DNA from: Methanoregula sp.
GTDB lineage: Archaea; Halobacteriota; Methanomicrobia; Methanomicrobiales; Methanospirillaceae
Assembly: GCA_028679075.1 (NCBI GenBank)
Contig: JAJRCF010000003.1
Location: forward strand, 61,285 to 125,284
Direction: 5' to 3'
DNA length: 64,000 bases
The notes under the pieces were generated by a model. That model did not search any database and was not told the origin of the DNA. It saw nothing but the letters and a program-made list of their open reading frames with translations. Position 1 is the first letter of the stretch. Every line of letters starts with the position of its first letter. The position numbers were made by a program, and so were the translations under genes. This document shows positions 16,754-25,115 of the stretch, piece by piece.

Positions 16754-18313
16754 ATGCAGCTCACCGAGCCCGATTTCTCGCGGAAACTCAACATATCGCT
16801 CCGGGCCCGGGTCACCCTTGTTGTCGTGATCACCCCAGAAGAAGAACGGGTGGTCTCGCAGATCCGGGAGGTCTGCGAGCGGTGGGACCCTCCCCGCCAG
16901 TGCATTGCATGGGACAGCGTTGACGGTTTCTCCGTCATCGCCGGCAACAGGAATTTCCTCAACCAGTCGCGGGACCCGCTCACGGCACTTGACGACATTG
17001 TCAAGACCGGTGATGATGCGGTGATCGTCCTCAAGGACTTCCACGAGTACTGGAACAACCCGCAGGTGAAACGACGGATCCGTAACTTCTCCCAGGCGTT
17101 CCGGTACAACCGGCGTACGATCGTGATCGTGACACCGACACCTCGGGTGCCGGACGAGATCCGCGACGAAGCAGTGATTGTCCACTTCCCTCCTCCAACA
17201 GCCGCCGAGTTATCTGCCGACCTCGATACCCTGCTGGCCACAAGCGGGATCACCAGCTCGCTCTCACCCGGTGGCCGGGAGAAGATCGTCCAGGCCGCCC
17301 TTGGCATGACCCTCAACCAGGCACGCCGGGCATTTTCGAAAGCGATCGTCACACGCGGCACGCTCGATGACCGGGACATTGATGCGATCATCGCGGACAA
17401 GAAGGATATCCTGAGCGCCTCGGACGCACTGGAATTTTACAGTTACACCGAGGCTTCGGAGAATGTCGGGGGTCTTGCCATCCTCAAAGACTGGCTCCGC
17501 CTGCGCGAAAGGGCGTTCACCAAAGACGCGCGCGACTTCGGGCTCCCGTCGCCAAAGGGCATTGCGCTGATCGGCATCCCGGGCACGGGAAAGAGCCTGA
17601 CCGCAAAGATGATCGCCGACCTCTGGCACCTCCCCCTCCTGAGGCTCGACGTGGGAGCACTCTTCGGCAGCCTTGTCGGGGAGTCCGAGGAACGGACGCG
17701 CCGTGCCCTCTCGCTTGCCGAGACTATCAGCCCGTGCATCCTCTGGGTTGACGAGATCGAGAAGGCATTTGCGTTCGGGAGCGGGGACGCCGGTACAAGC
17801 CAGCGTGTCTTTGCCCACCTTCTCACCTGGATGCAGGACAAGACGTCCCCCTGTTTTGTCGTTGCAACAGCGAACAACATCGCCGCACTTCCGCCGGAAC
17901 TGCTCCGTAAAGGCCGTTTCGACGAGATATTCTTCCTCGACCTGCCTACCCTTGAAGAGCGGCGCGAGATCTTTACCGTGCACCTCAGGAAGCGCAAGTG
18001 CATTCCCGCCGAATTCGATCTCGAAAACCTTGCCCGGGAGAGCGAGGGGTACGTGGGTGCCGAGATCGAGCAGACGATTATCGATGCGATGTACCGTGCA
18101 TTCAGCGAGAACATGCGCCGGGTAACATCGGCCGATATCCTCCTCTGCATGAAGACGCAGGTCCCCCTTTCTGTATCGCAGCGTGAGACGGTCGCGGCAC
18201 TCCGGGCCTGGCTCGCGGAAGGGAGGGCACAGTCCGCGTCGCGGACGGTTGCCCCGACGGCGACAAACGGTAAGACGATTGCGCTGGAAACGTTCGATAC
18301 CGGGCGCCCGTGA
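16754..18313 (+). CDS. Ycf46-like AAA+ ATPase
   Basis: A 519-residue AAA+ ATPase. Residues 1 to about 200 form an N-terminal domain that itself resembles an inactive nucleotide-binding fold (LVVVITPEEERVVSQI, then VIVLKDFHEYW). The C-terminal AAA module has Walker A GIPGTGKS (about 274-281), Walker B CILWVDEIEKAF, sensor 1 VVATANN, and the arginine-finger segment LLRKGRFDEIFF. This two-part layout is typical of the Ycf46 family. GTG 16742 is in frame, but ATG 16754 is chosen because AGGAGGTGG (16737-16745) precedes it at good spacing. The protein probably forms a hexamer that remodels a protein target; the target is unknown. Confidence 0.87.
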   Translation: MQLTEPDFSRKLNISLRARVTLVVVITPEEERVVSQIREVCERWDPPRQCIAWDSVDGFSVIAGNRNFLNQSRDPLTALDDIVKTGDDAVIVLKDFHEYWNNPQVKRRIRNFSQAFRYNRRTIVIVTPTPRVPDEIRDEAVIVHFPPPTAAELSADLDTLLATSGITSSLSPGGREKIVQAALGMTLNQARRAFSKAIVTRGTLDDRDIDAIIADKKDILSASDALEFYSYTEASENVGGLAILKDWLRLRERAFTKDARDFGLPSPKGIALIGIPGTGKSLTAKMIADLWHLPLLRLDVGALFGSLVGESEERTRRALSLAETISPCILWVDEIEKAFAFGSGDAGTSQRVFAHLLTWMQDKTSPCFVVATANNIAALPPELLRKGRFDEIFFLDLPTLEERREIFTVHLRKRKCIPAEFDLENLARESEGYVGAEIEQTIIDAMYRAFSENMRRVTSADILLCMKTQVPLSVSQRETVAALRAWLAEGRAQSASRTVAPTATNGKTIALETFDTGRP

Positions 18314-18317
18314 ACAT

Positions 18318-21122
18318 ATGAAGATCTCCCCCGACGTCCCGGTCATCGGCCCCTTACTCTACCGGCACTCGGTGAGGATCATTGCAAGGTCAGTGAAGGC
18401 CGGGAACCTCCAGGCAGTCCGCGACCTTACCGGGATTGCCTCAACAGGGATCGATGAGACAGCCCGGACAATCGCGCTCGATGCCCTGGGTTCCCTTTCA
18501 TTGCAGGAGGCAATCGACGCATTCTGTGGAGAACTGCTTGTACGGGAAGACCCGCTCCTCGAAGAACTTGCCGTTGCCCGTGGATATGCTCCTTCGGAGC
18601 CGGGATCAAAGGCACTCTTCCTGTTTGTTACGGGACAATTAGAGGCCCTATGCAGGTTTGATCCCGGGACCGATCATCCGCTCCTCGAACGAGGATATGC
18701 CGCGGCACCGGAAAGGATCAAAGCCCGGACGCTCCGCAGCGCTTCAGATTCCCGCCGGGGAAGGATTCTTGCACATGCCCTGACCGGTGCCGGTCCAGGA
18801 AGGGATCCCGGGACCTGGTCATATGCCGAATGGGAGGCGGTTTTCTCCGGTCTCACGGCTGAGGGGGCGTGGGACGATCTCTGGCAACTGGTCGTTTCTG
18901 CCCCGCCATCACTGGCAGTTAATGTTCTCAACGACATGAAAAGGTCCGGCTGGAGACCCGACGGCGATGCCCGGGAAGTATTTGATGAGCTGGTCCGGGA
19001 TCTGCCGGATACCTGGGCGAGCCCTGCACCGGAAAGACCAGTGGTCACCATCGGGAACAAGGACAGCCGGGTCGTGCGGCTCTCCTTCTCGCGGGACGGG
19101 ACGCTCCTTGCAACGGGAAATTGTACCGGGGAGATCGCGGTCTGGCAGGTATCCTCTGCCCGGCTCCTCGTATCATCGGCAACAGGCACCGGATCGATCA
19201 GCTTCCTTGCATTCACACCGGACAATACGTGCCTGATCGCGGGAGGGGACCGCGGGACGCTGCACTGTTCCCTCATCCCTTCCGGGGAAACCATCTGGTC
19301 ATATGCAGACGAGGAACACCGGATCTCATCATTCATCGTCTCCAGGAACGGAGATGAGATCATTGCCGGGGATCATGCCGGGACGATCACCCGCATCGGG
19401 TGCCGGACGGGAAAGACCATCCGGGCCATGCCGGTACATCCCTCCCCGGTGACTGCACTCTCTCCTGCACCTGATGGCGAGGCCGTTGTTTCCGGCCATG
19501 CTGACGGTACCGTATCCTGTCGGGATTACGTAACCGGCAGGGTAAGGTGGGAGGTGCCGGGCACCAGTGACGCGGTCCTGGCTCTTGCAATCCCGGGCCA
19601 TGAAGGCCACCTGTTCGTTGAACACGAACGCTCCCTCCCGGTACTCAGGAATATGCAGACCGGGGAGGTCGTGCGGACATATGCCGGGCACTCCGGTCAT
19701 ACAGCCTGCCATGCGATATCGGCCGATTACCGGATCGTGGCAACTGGCAGCGATGATCACGTCCTCCGGTTCCGGAACGTGCTGGAGAAAAACCCCTGTA
19801 CTGAAATTTCCTTATATAACCGCCTCGCGACCTGTTGTGCGATTACACCGGACGGTACCCTGGCCGTTGCCGGCTGTAACGATGGCACGACGTTTTTTTT
19901 CAGCATTCATGACGGGGAGACGGTAAAAGAATTCCGTGGATACAAACAGCCGGTCACTGCCTGTGCCATATCCCCGGATGGTACCCTTCTTGCGACTGCA
20001 GGAGGGGAAGGGGCAGTCACGCTCCGGAGCATCCCCTCGGGGGAACTCCTCCGGACGCTCAGGCGCCCGGCCGGCGCCGTCACTGCCATTGCCATCTCAC
20101 CAAGGACCGGCAGTGCCGGGATTGTTGCCGGTACTGCTGATGGCATGGTCCGCATCTATTCCCGGGAGGATGGCACCCACATCAGGTCCATTGACATGTA
20201 CACACCCTCCGTCAGGGCCCTCGCGATCAGCCCTGACGGGACATACCTTGCCTGTGCCGGGAGCGACGCCAGCCTCCGCATCTGGGACCTTGCAAAGGGC
20301 AGTCTTCTTGCCACCTGCGAGGGTCCCGGGACTTCCGTGCGGTGCCTCGCGTTCCTGCCGGGCACACCTACCTGTATCACCGGGGGTTGGGACGGCATTG
20401 CGAGGTCCTGGGATGTGCCGGGCGGGACCCTGTCAGGGACGAGAGACGGGCATTCGAGCATCATCACCTGCTGCTGCGTTGATCCAAAAGGACAGATACT
20501 TGTCACGACCAGCAACGATACGACCGTCAGGATCTGGCAGCCTGGCGGGGAAAAGGACCCGGTTGTCATCAGGGATACGAGAAAAGAAGTGAGCAGTTGT
20601 GCCATCTCCCGGGACGGCACCCTCCTTGCCACCGCAGGCCTGGACCCCGTGATCCGGCTCTACAACCTGCCGGAAGGTACACCTGCCGGGACAATCCCCC
20701 AGGTCCCGGGAAAACCCACCGTTCTTGCCTTCACGGGTGACGGCCACGCAATCGCGGCAGGATACGATACCGGCACCCTCGTATACTATTCTGTGCATGA
20801 ACGTTCCCTGATCCGGACCGTTCCCGCCCACGCAGGAGCAATAACCGGTATGGCGATCGTGCAGGATGAAGACTTGATTGTTACCAGTGGTATCGACGGG
20901 ATGATCCATATCTTCCGGCTCCCCTTCATGCGGCCCCTGTCTCAGGCCACCCTTGCAGATCTCATTCTCGCCCGTGAATACAGACATGAGGCCAGCACCG
21001 GAACTTTGGCGGCACAATGGAGGTTTCTCCACACTCTGCTATCCATACGGTTCCAGAACGAGATAGGGCTCTGCCCGGCATTCCGCGATGCCGGGATCTA
21101 CGATATCCAGATTGTCGGGTGA
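18318..21122 (+). CDS. large WD40-repeat protein with helical N-terminus
   Basis: A 934-residue protein. The first ~240 residues are Leu/Ala-rich and helical (HEAT/ARM-like by eye: LQAVRDLTGIAS, IALDALGSLSLQEAIDAF). From about residue 245 to near the end, WD40-type repeats run continuously, for example VVRLSFSRDGTLLATG, VTACAISPDGTLLATAGG, VRALAISPDGTYLACAG and GHSSIITCCCVDP. Their number is about 14, enough for two propellers. No signal peptide or membrane helix is seen, so it is a cytoplasmic scaffold. ATG 18318 is four bases after the AAA stop. The frame also runs into the end of the AAA gene, but that part has no similarity. Confidence 0.85.
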   Translation: MKISPDVPVIGPLLYRHSVRIIARSVKAGNLQAVRDLTGIASTGIDETARTIALDALGSLSLQEAIDAFCGELLVREDPLLEELAVARGYAPSEPGSKALFLFVTGQLEALCRFDPGTDHPLLERGYAAAPERIKARTLRSASDSRRGRILAHALTGAGPGRDPGTWSYAEWEAVFSGLTAEGAWDDLWQLVVSAPPSLAVNVLNDMKRSGWRPDGDAREVFDELVRDLPDTWASPAPERPVVTIGNKDSRVVRLSFSRDGTLLATGNCTGEIAVWQVSSARLLVSSATGTGSISFLAFTPDNTCLIAGGDRGTLHCSLIPSGETIWSYADEEHRISSFIVSRNGDEIIAGDHAGTITRIGCRTGKTIRAMPVHPSPVTALSPAPDGEAVVSGHADGTVSCRDYVTGRVRWEVPGTSDAVLALAIPGHEGHLFVEHERSLPVLRNMQTGEVVRTYAGHSGHTACHAISADYRIVATGSDDHVLRFRNVLEKNPCTEISLYNRLATCCAITPDGTLAVAGCNDGTTFFFSIHDGETVKEFRGYKQPVTACAISPDGTLLATAGGEGAVTLRSIPSGELLRTLRRPAGAVTAIAISPRTGSAGIVAGTADGMVRIYSREDGTHIRSIDMYTPSVRALAISPDGTYLACAGSDASLRIWDLAKGSLLATCEGPGTSVRCLAFLPGTPTCITGGWDGIARSWDVPGGTLSGTRDGHSSIITCCCVDPKGQILVTTSNDTTVRIWQPGGEKDPVVIRDTRKEVSSCAISRDGTLLATAGLDPVIRLYNLPEGTPAGTIPQVPGKPTVLAFTGDGHAIAAGYDTGTLVYYSVHERSLIRTVPAHAGAITGMAIVQDEDLIVTSGIDGMIHIFRLPFMRPLSQATLADLILAREYRHEASTGTLAAQWRFLHTLLSIRFQNEIGLCPAFRDAGIYDIQIVG

Positions 21123-21127
21123 TCGCA

Positions 21128-22750
21128 ATGGACAGGTACGTACACTCTCACCAGCCGGCCACCCGCCTCGGGGTGGACTTCGGGAACGGGTTCCTGGTCA
21201 TAGGCATTGAGGGACCGGAGGGACGCGGGTTCCGGACACGGGAGTTCCCCGGCTGGTCGAAGGTACTGCCCGGTGCGGGAGAGACGGGACCTGTCCACGG
21301 GGTGCCGGTGCAGGTCTGCTATGATCGTGACGGGACATGGACAATCGGGGAGGAGGTGATGCAGGCCGGTCGTTCCGACGATCCGGGCACTGCACGGTGG
21401 ATCCGCAACTACCTGCTGGAAGAGAGCCCGGTACGGATACCATCCGGTCCTGACCGCCAGGTCACGTTCCGTGATGCGGCAACGGCATTCCTCACAACGG
21501 TCCTTGCCCGGGCAAAAAAGGAGTGCCCCGGGTACCCGGAGGTGATCTTTTCCCTGCCAGCGGATGCGCCGGAATGGTATGCCGGATGGCTTGGGAGCAT
21601 TGCCGATGCCACCGGCCTTGTATCATGGAATACCCTCGATGAATTCACTGCCACGGTTGCCGGGTACGGGCTGCCTGTTAAAGAGGGGCAGATATTCATA
21701 GTCATACATTTCGACGAAACAGATCTTTCGGTGTCCATTGTCCGGGGCCAGGACTCATCCACACCTCCATCCACCGGGGGACTGCGTGTTGCAGGGCAGG
21801 CCACTGACGATACGGGGTGCCGGGCGATCGACACCTGGATTGCACAGGATATGCTGGCCGGAACCGGCCGGAAATACACCGGAGAAAAAACAGGGAGAAT
21901 ACGTGATACGATCCTGAAGAGGATGGGGGAGGTATACGGGCAACTGGCCGATACAGGTGAGGCCATGCTCGACATCACTGACACTGCATCCGGGACAAAA
22001 ATTTCTGCCGGCGTTGCCCGTGCTGACCTTGGCCGGATCGTTGCGGAACACGAATTCCCGGCAACCCTGGACCGGACAATCAGTCGTGCACGGGCTGCTG
22101 CGCGCTCACACGGATATGCGGATGAAACACCCGCTGCGGTGCTGATGACGGGCAGGGGGTCTGCGATCCCCGCGGTGCAGGAACTGGTAATAATGCATTT
22201 TTCCGGTGTTCCCGTCCGGTGCGATCATCCGTTCGATGCGGTTGCCCGGGGCGCTGTGGTGTTCACATCCCCTGCGGACAGGCCCGACCGGATCAGGAAC
22301 GATTACGCGCTCCGGTACTGGGACCCGTCTGCCCGGGAACACCGGTACCGGTTCCTCGTGCGCAGCGGGGCCCGGTACCCGAGTGCCGGGCAGGTGGCGC
22401 GGATCACCATCAGTGCCGCATACGATGGCCAGACCCGGCTCGGCATCCCGCTGTACGAGTTTAATGTCTCGCCGGACCCCGGCACACCTGCCCTTGAGCT
22501 GGTCTCGGACCCTGCAGGGGGGGTCCGGATCGCTGGACCGGCAGAGGATGCCGGGCCAGGGAGCATGCCGGTACCGGTCAACGGGCGGACCCCGACACTG
22601 CTTGCCGCAGACCCCCCGGCACTGAAGGGAGAGCCGCGGTTCGAACTGACGTTCACGCTCGACCGCGAGAGACACCTGTGCGTGACGGCACGTGACCTTG
22701 CAACCGGGACACTGGTAAAGAAGAATGCGCCCGTCCACAGGCTGGAATAA
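21128..22750 (+). CDS. divergent Hsp70/DnaK-like protein
   Basis: A 540-residue actin-fold ATPase related to Hsp70. Phosphate-1 reads RLGVDFGNG (residues 13-21), and the region IFIVIHFDETDLSVSIV corresponds to phosphate-2. LMTGRGSAIPAVQELV (about 339-353) is the adenosine motif, followed by FDAVARGAVVF. The C-terminal ~170 residues are beta-rich and may be a reduced substrate-binding domain. The helical lid and the DnaK C-terminal EEVD-type tail are absent. ATG 21128 is preceded by GGTGAT at 21117-21122, which overlaps the WD40 stop. It is unlike the housekeeping DnaK and belongs to the operon with the AAA and WD40 genes. Confidence 0.8.
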   Translation: MDRYVHSHQPATRLGVDFGNGFLVIGIEGPEGRGFRTREFPGWSKVLPGAGETGPVHGVPVQVCYDRDGTWTIGEEVMQAGRSDDPGTARWIRNYLLEESPVRIPSGPDRQVTFRDAATAFLTTVLARAKKECPGYPEVIFSLPADAPEWYAGWLGSIADATGLVSWNTLDEFTATVAGYGLPVKEGQIFIVIHFDETDLSVSIVRGQDSSTPPSTGGLRVAGQATDDTGCRAIDTWIAQDMLAGTGRKYTGEKTGRIRDTILKRMGEVYGQLADTGEAMLDITDTASGTKISAGVARADLGRIVAEHEFPATLDRTISRARAAARSHGYADETPAAVLMTGRGSAIPAVQELVIMHFSGVPVRCDHPFDAVARGAVVFTSPADRPDRIRNDYALRYWDPSAREHRYRFLVRSGARYPSAGQVARITISAAYDGQTRLGIPLYEFNVSPDPGTPALELVSDPAGGVRIAGPAEDAGPGSMPVPVNGRTPTLLAADPPALKGEPRFELTFTLDRERHLCVTARDLATGTLVKKNAPVHRLE

Positions 22751-22767
22751 TTTACGGAGAGGATATC

Positions 22768-22971
22768 ATGGAAATGCAGGAAATGGAGATTACGATCGAC
22801 ATCGAGGGAAGAATTCAGGTCAAAGTGAACGGGGCCCACGGCACGGATTGCCTCGCACTGACGAAAAATCTCGAAGAGGCTGTCGGCATTGTAGAGAAGC
22901 GGGAGTATTTACCGGCATACTACGAGCACCCGGTGGATGTGCAGGAGCACCAGAGGCTCGGCTCCCGTTAA
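22768..22971 (+). CDS. DUF2997 family small protein
   Basis: A 67-residue protein with the DUF2997 pattern: a short beta strand MEITIDIEGRIQVKVNGAHG, then CLALTKNLEEAVG and an acidic tail. In other genomes DUF2997 genes are found next to DUF1257, which supports both calls. The function is unknown; it could be a small partner or a tag-like protein of the operon machine. ATG 22768 follows GGAGAGGAT. Internal ATGs at 22774 and 22783 are possible starts. It is the last gene of the operon. Confidence 0.75.
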   Translation: MEMQEMEITIDIEGRIQVKVNGAHGTDCLALTKNLEEAVGIVEKREYLPAYYEHPVDVQEHQRLGSR

Positions 22972-23011
22972 ACAGCCGCTGCCCCGGTACATTCCCAAAA
23001 GGCAGGGGGGG

Positions 23012-24034
23012 TTAGCAGAAGTTCTCGGTCACGTAGATCCTGTCATCCGCAGAGAACGCGACACCGATCCCTTCCTGCCGGAGACGGTAATCCAGGATAT
23101 TCTCGCGGTGTCCCGAACTGTTCATCCACCCGCCCACAGCCTGGTTTGCGACCTGTTCCACCGTGTTCCAGTTGTACTGCACGATGGTCCCGTTCGGCGC
23201 CGTCAGGTAGGTGTTATACCGGTATCCCTGGTACAGGTTCTCGGAGATCCCTTCGGTATAGTACGTCCCGAAATCACGGATGCAGGGATACCCGGCTTCA
23301 TCCCCGCGGGCCCGTGCATTCTGCCCGTCAGGGTTCTCGTGCTCGAAGAAATTCCGGAGCACCATATCGTAACTATGTCCCCGTGCGATATCCGCGAGGA
23401 ACGAATCATAGGAGAGGGTCGAAAGCCCGTTCTGCTGGCGCTGGACATTGATCAGTTCGTGGATCCGCGTTTCGAGAGCAGAGGGATCAAGGGAGGGCGC
23501 TCCCGGCGTTGCGCTGGCGTACGAATCTGACGGGGGCTGTGCCGGGATGTATGTGACCGACATCGTGATCAGGGTCGTTCCCTCCGGCTCCGGAGTTACT
23601 GTGATCACGGTAGTAGCAATGGTAGTTGCCGTGGTTGTCTGCCGAGTTGTGACCTTTGTCGTCTTGGGGACCGTCGTCGGCAGGGCCGTGGCCGTTATCA
23701 CCGTAGTTGCAGGAAGCGTGGTCACCGCAGGTTGTGTTGTTACCGGAAGTGGAGGTGCGGTTGTTGATCCGGGCACCGGTTGTGCCTGTCCGGTACCGGC
23801 TGCCCCGGCAGATGATGTGCTGCCGGATACTACCTGCATAAGAAGCGGCGACAGGATCACGACAGCCACGATAACGACAAGGATCACGGCACCGGCAATT
23901 GCCCATGCCGGAATTCCTGCAACGTTACCGGCAGGAACTGGCAGGGCAGGCAGTTGTGAACCACATTGGGTACAGAACTTTTGTGCCGGGTTGTCCGTAC
24001 CCGCACCGCATTTCGGACAGGTGATGCGCACCAT
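23012..24034 (-). CDS. zinc-ribbon, membrane-anchored CAP/SCP domain protein
   Basis: A 340-residue protein with four parts. A cytoplasmic zinc ribbon (Cys6, Cys9, Cys21, Cys24) comes first, then one transmembrane helix (about 43-65), a long Thr/Val/Pro-rich stalk to about residue 185, and an extracellular CAP (SCP/PR1) domain. The CAP domain shows IHELINVQRQQNGLSTLSYD, DIARGHSYDM, NFFEHENPDG, SENLYQG and GWMNSSGHRENIL. The His/Glu pair of CAP domains is present. CAP proteins act outside the cell, often binding lipids or peptides; here the role is unknown. The zinc ribbon suggests an inside partner. Confidence 0.85.
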   Translation of the reverse strand: MVRITCPKCGAGTDNPAQKFCTQCGSQLPALPVPAGNVAGIPAWAIAGAVILVVIVAVVILSPLLMQVVSGSTSSAGAAGTGQAQPVPGSTTAPPLPVTTQPAVTTLPATTVITATALPTTVPKTTKVTTRQTTTATTIATTVITVTPEPEGTTLITMSVTYIPAQPPSDSYASATPGAPSLDPSALETRIHELINVQRQQNGLSTLSYDSFLADIARGHSYDMVLRNFFEHENPDGQNARARGDEAGYPCIRDFGTYYTEGISENLYQGYRYNTYLTAPNGTIVQYNWNTVEQVANQAVGGWMNSSGHRENILDYRLRQEGIGVAFSADDRIYVTENFC

Positions 24035-24081
24035 GGTATGATGTGCATTACACCCGCAAGGGAAAAAACATAGTGCAAAAA

Positions 24082-24921
24082 TTACCGGGCTAGATTCCGC
24101 ACGACCTGGATATTGCCCCGGTCATCCCGCCGCTCATCAACAGGTGTCTCGCAGATGAGCGGGAGGGCAGAGAAGACCTTGTTATGAAGGATGCGCCGGA
24201 AGCCGTCCTCCCCGATGAACCCGAGACCGATGTGCTCGTGCCGGTCAAGGCCGCTGCCACGGTCGCCCTTGGTGTCATTGAGGTGGATCACGCGGAGGTT
24301 CTTCAGGCCGACCTGCTCGTCAAGCTGTGAGAGCGTCCCGGCAATCCCCTCGTCGGTCCGCAGCTCGTACCCCGCCGCGAACGCGTGGCAGGTGTCAAAG
24401 CAGATCCCGATCCGTTTCTTCTCATCGATCCCGTCCATGATCCCCCGGATGTGCTCGAAACTGCTGCCCACGCTGTTTTTCTCGCCGGCAGTGTTCTCAA
24501 GGATCAGCTGCACGTCATTTTCTGATGCGCCGAGCGCGGTGTTGATCGCGGTGATCACCCGGGCGCGGCCCCCCGCGATCCCGTCGCCGAGATGGTGGCC
24601 GAGGTGGGTCACGAGATACGGGATTCCCAGCGTCCCGCACCGGCCGAGTTCGGCCGTGAGAGTTGCAACCGATTTGTCCCAGACCTCCGGTTTGGGCGAG
24701 GCAAGATTGGGCAGGTAGGGCATGTGGTCAACCGGGATGAGACCGGTTGTCCGGATCTTCGCCCGGAAGGTTTCCGCAACGTCACTTGCAACCGGCTGGT
24801 ACCCCCATCCCCGCGGGTTCCGCGAGAACATCTGGAAGACATCGCACCCGGCGTCCTTTGCCCGGTCCACCGCAAGGTCGAGGGACCCGGCGATCGATAC
24901 ATGGACCCCTACCTTCACCAT
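24082..24921 (-). CDS. nfo: endonuclease IV (AP endonuclease)
   Basis: A 279-residue zinc-dependent TIM-barrel AP endonuclease that cuts 5' of abasic sites in base-excision repair. The family features are GVHVSIAGSLDLAVDRAKDAGCDVFQMFSRNPRGW, where the barrel begins, LVTHLGHHLG, ILENTAGEKNSVGS, ICFDTCHAFAAGYEL, VIHLNDTKGDRGSGLDRHEHIGLG and the final ICETP. The Zn ligands (His, Glu, Asp) in these motifs are all present. ATG 24921 is chosen over the ATG three codons upstream because homologues start MVKVGVHVS. It probably acts with the Ogg enzyme encoded at 7 kb. Confidence 0.94.
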   Translation of the reverse strand: MVKVGVHVSIAGSLDLAVDRAKDAGCDVFQMFSRNPRGWGYQPVASDVAETFRAKIRTTGLIPVDHMPYLPNLASPKPEVWDKSVATLTAELGRCGTLGIPYLVTHLGHHLGDGIAGGRARVITAINTALGASENDVQLILENTAGEKNSVGSSFEHIRGIMDGIDEKKRIGICFDTCHAFAAGYELRTDEGIAGTLSQLDEQVGLKNLRVIHLNDTKGDRGSGLDRHEHIGLGFIGEDGFRRILHNKVFSALPLICETPVDERRDDRGNIQVVRNLAR

Positions 24922-24983
24922 GCATTGCACTCCTGGATCATCAGATCAGGAATCGGATGCAGGGGTATTTGGGGGTTGTGATC

Positions 24984-25072
24984 GGGGAGGGGGGTACCCC
25001 CTCTCTGGATCCCGGGCCGGATCCGGCACCTGGGACCCCCCCACCACTAAGAGGAGGGGTAGCTACCCCCCA
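24984..25072. repeat. pair of GC-rich palindromes
   Basis: Two perfect palindromes lie in the 194-base gap between nfo and the exported protein gene. They are GGGGGTACCCCC (24990-25001, imperfectly extended outward) and GGGGTAGCTACCCC (25056-25069). A C-rich patch with TGGGACCCCCCC lies between them. The region could be a REP-like element, a protein site or RNA hairpins after the exported protein gene. No T-run follows, so a simple terminator is not obvious. Confidence 0.55.
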
Positions 25073-25115
25073 TTACAGCTGGCGTTAAAGGAGGTTCTCT
25101 TAAGAAAAAAAGAGA

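Noticed and set aside
24984..25072. Simple terminator of the exported protein gene at 25.1-26.0 kb
   Set aside because: The palindromes are not followed by a T-run on the relevant strand, so I list them as a repeat instead.
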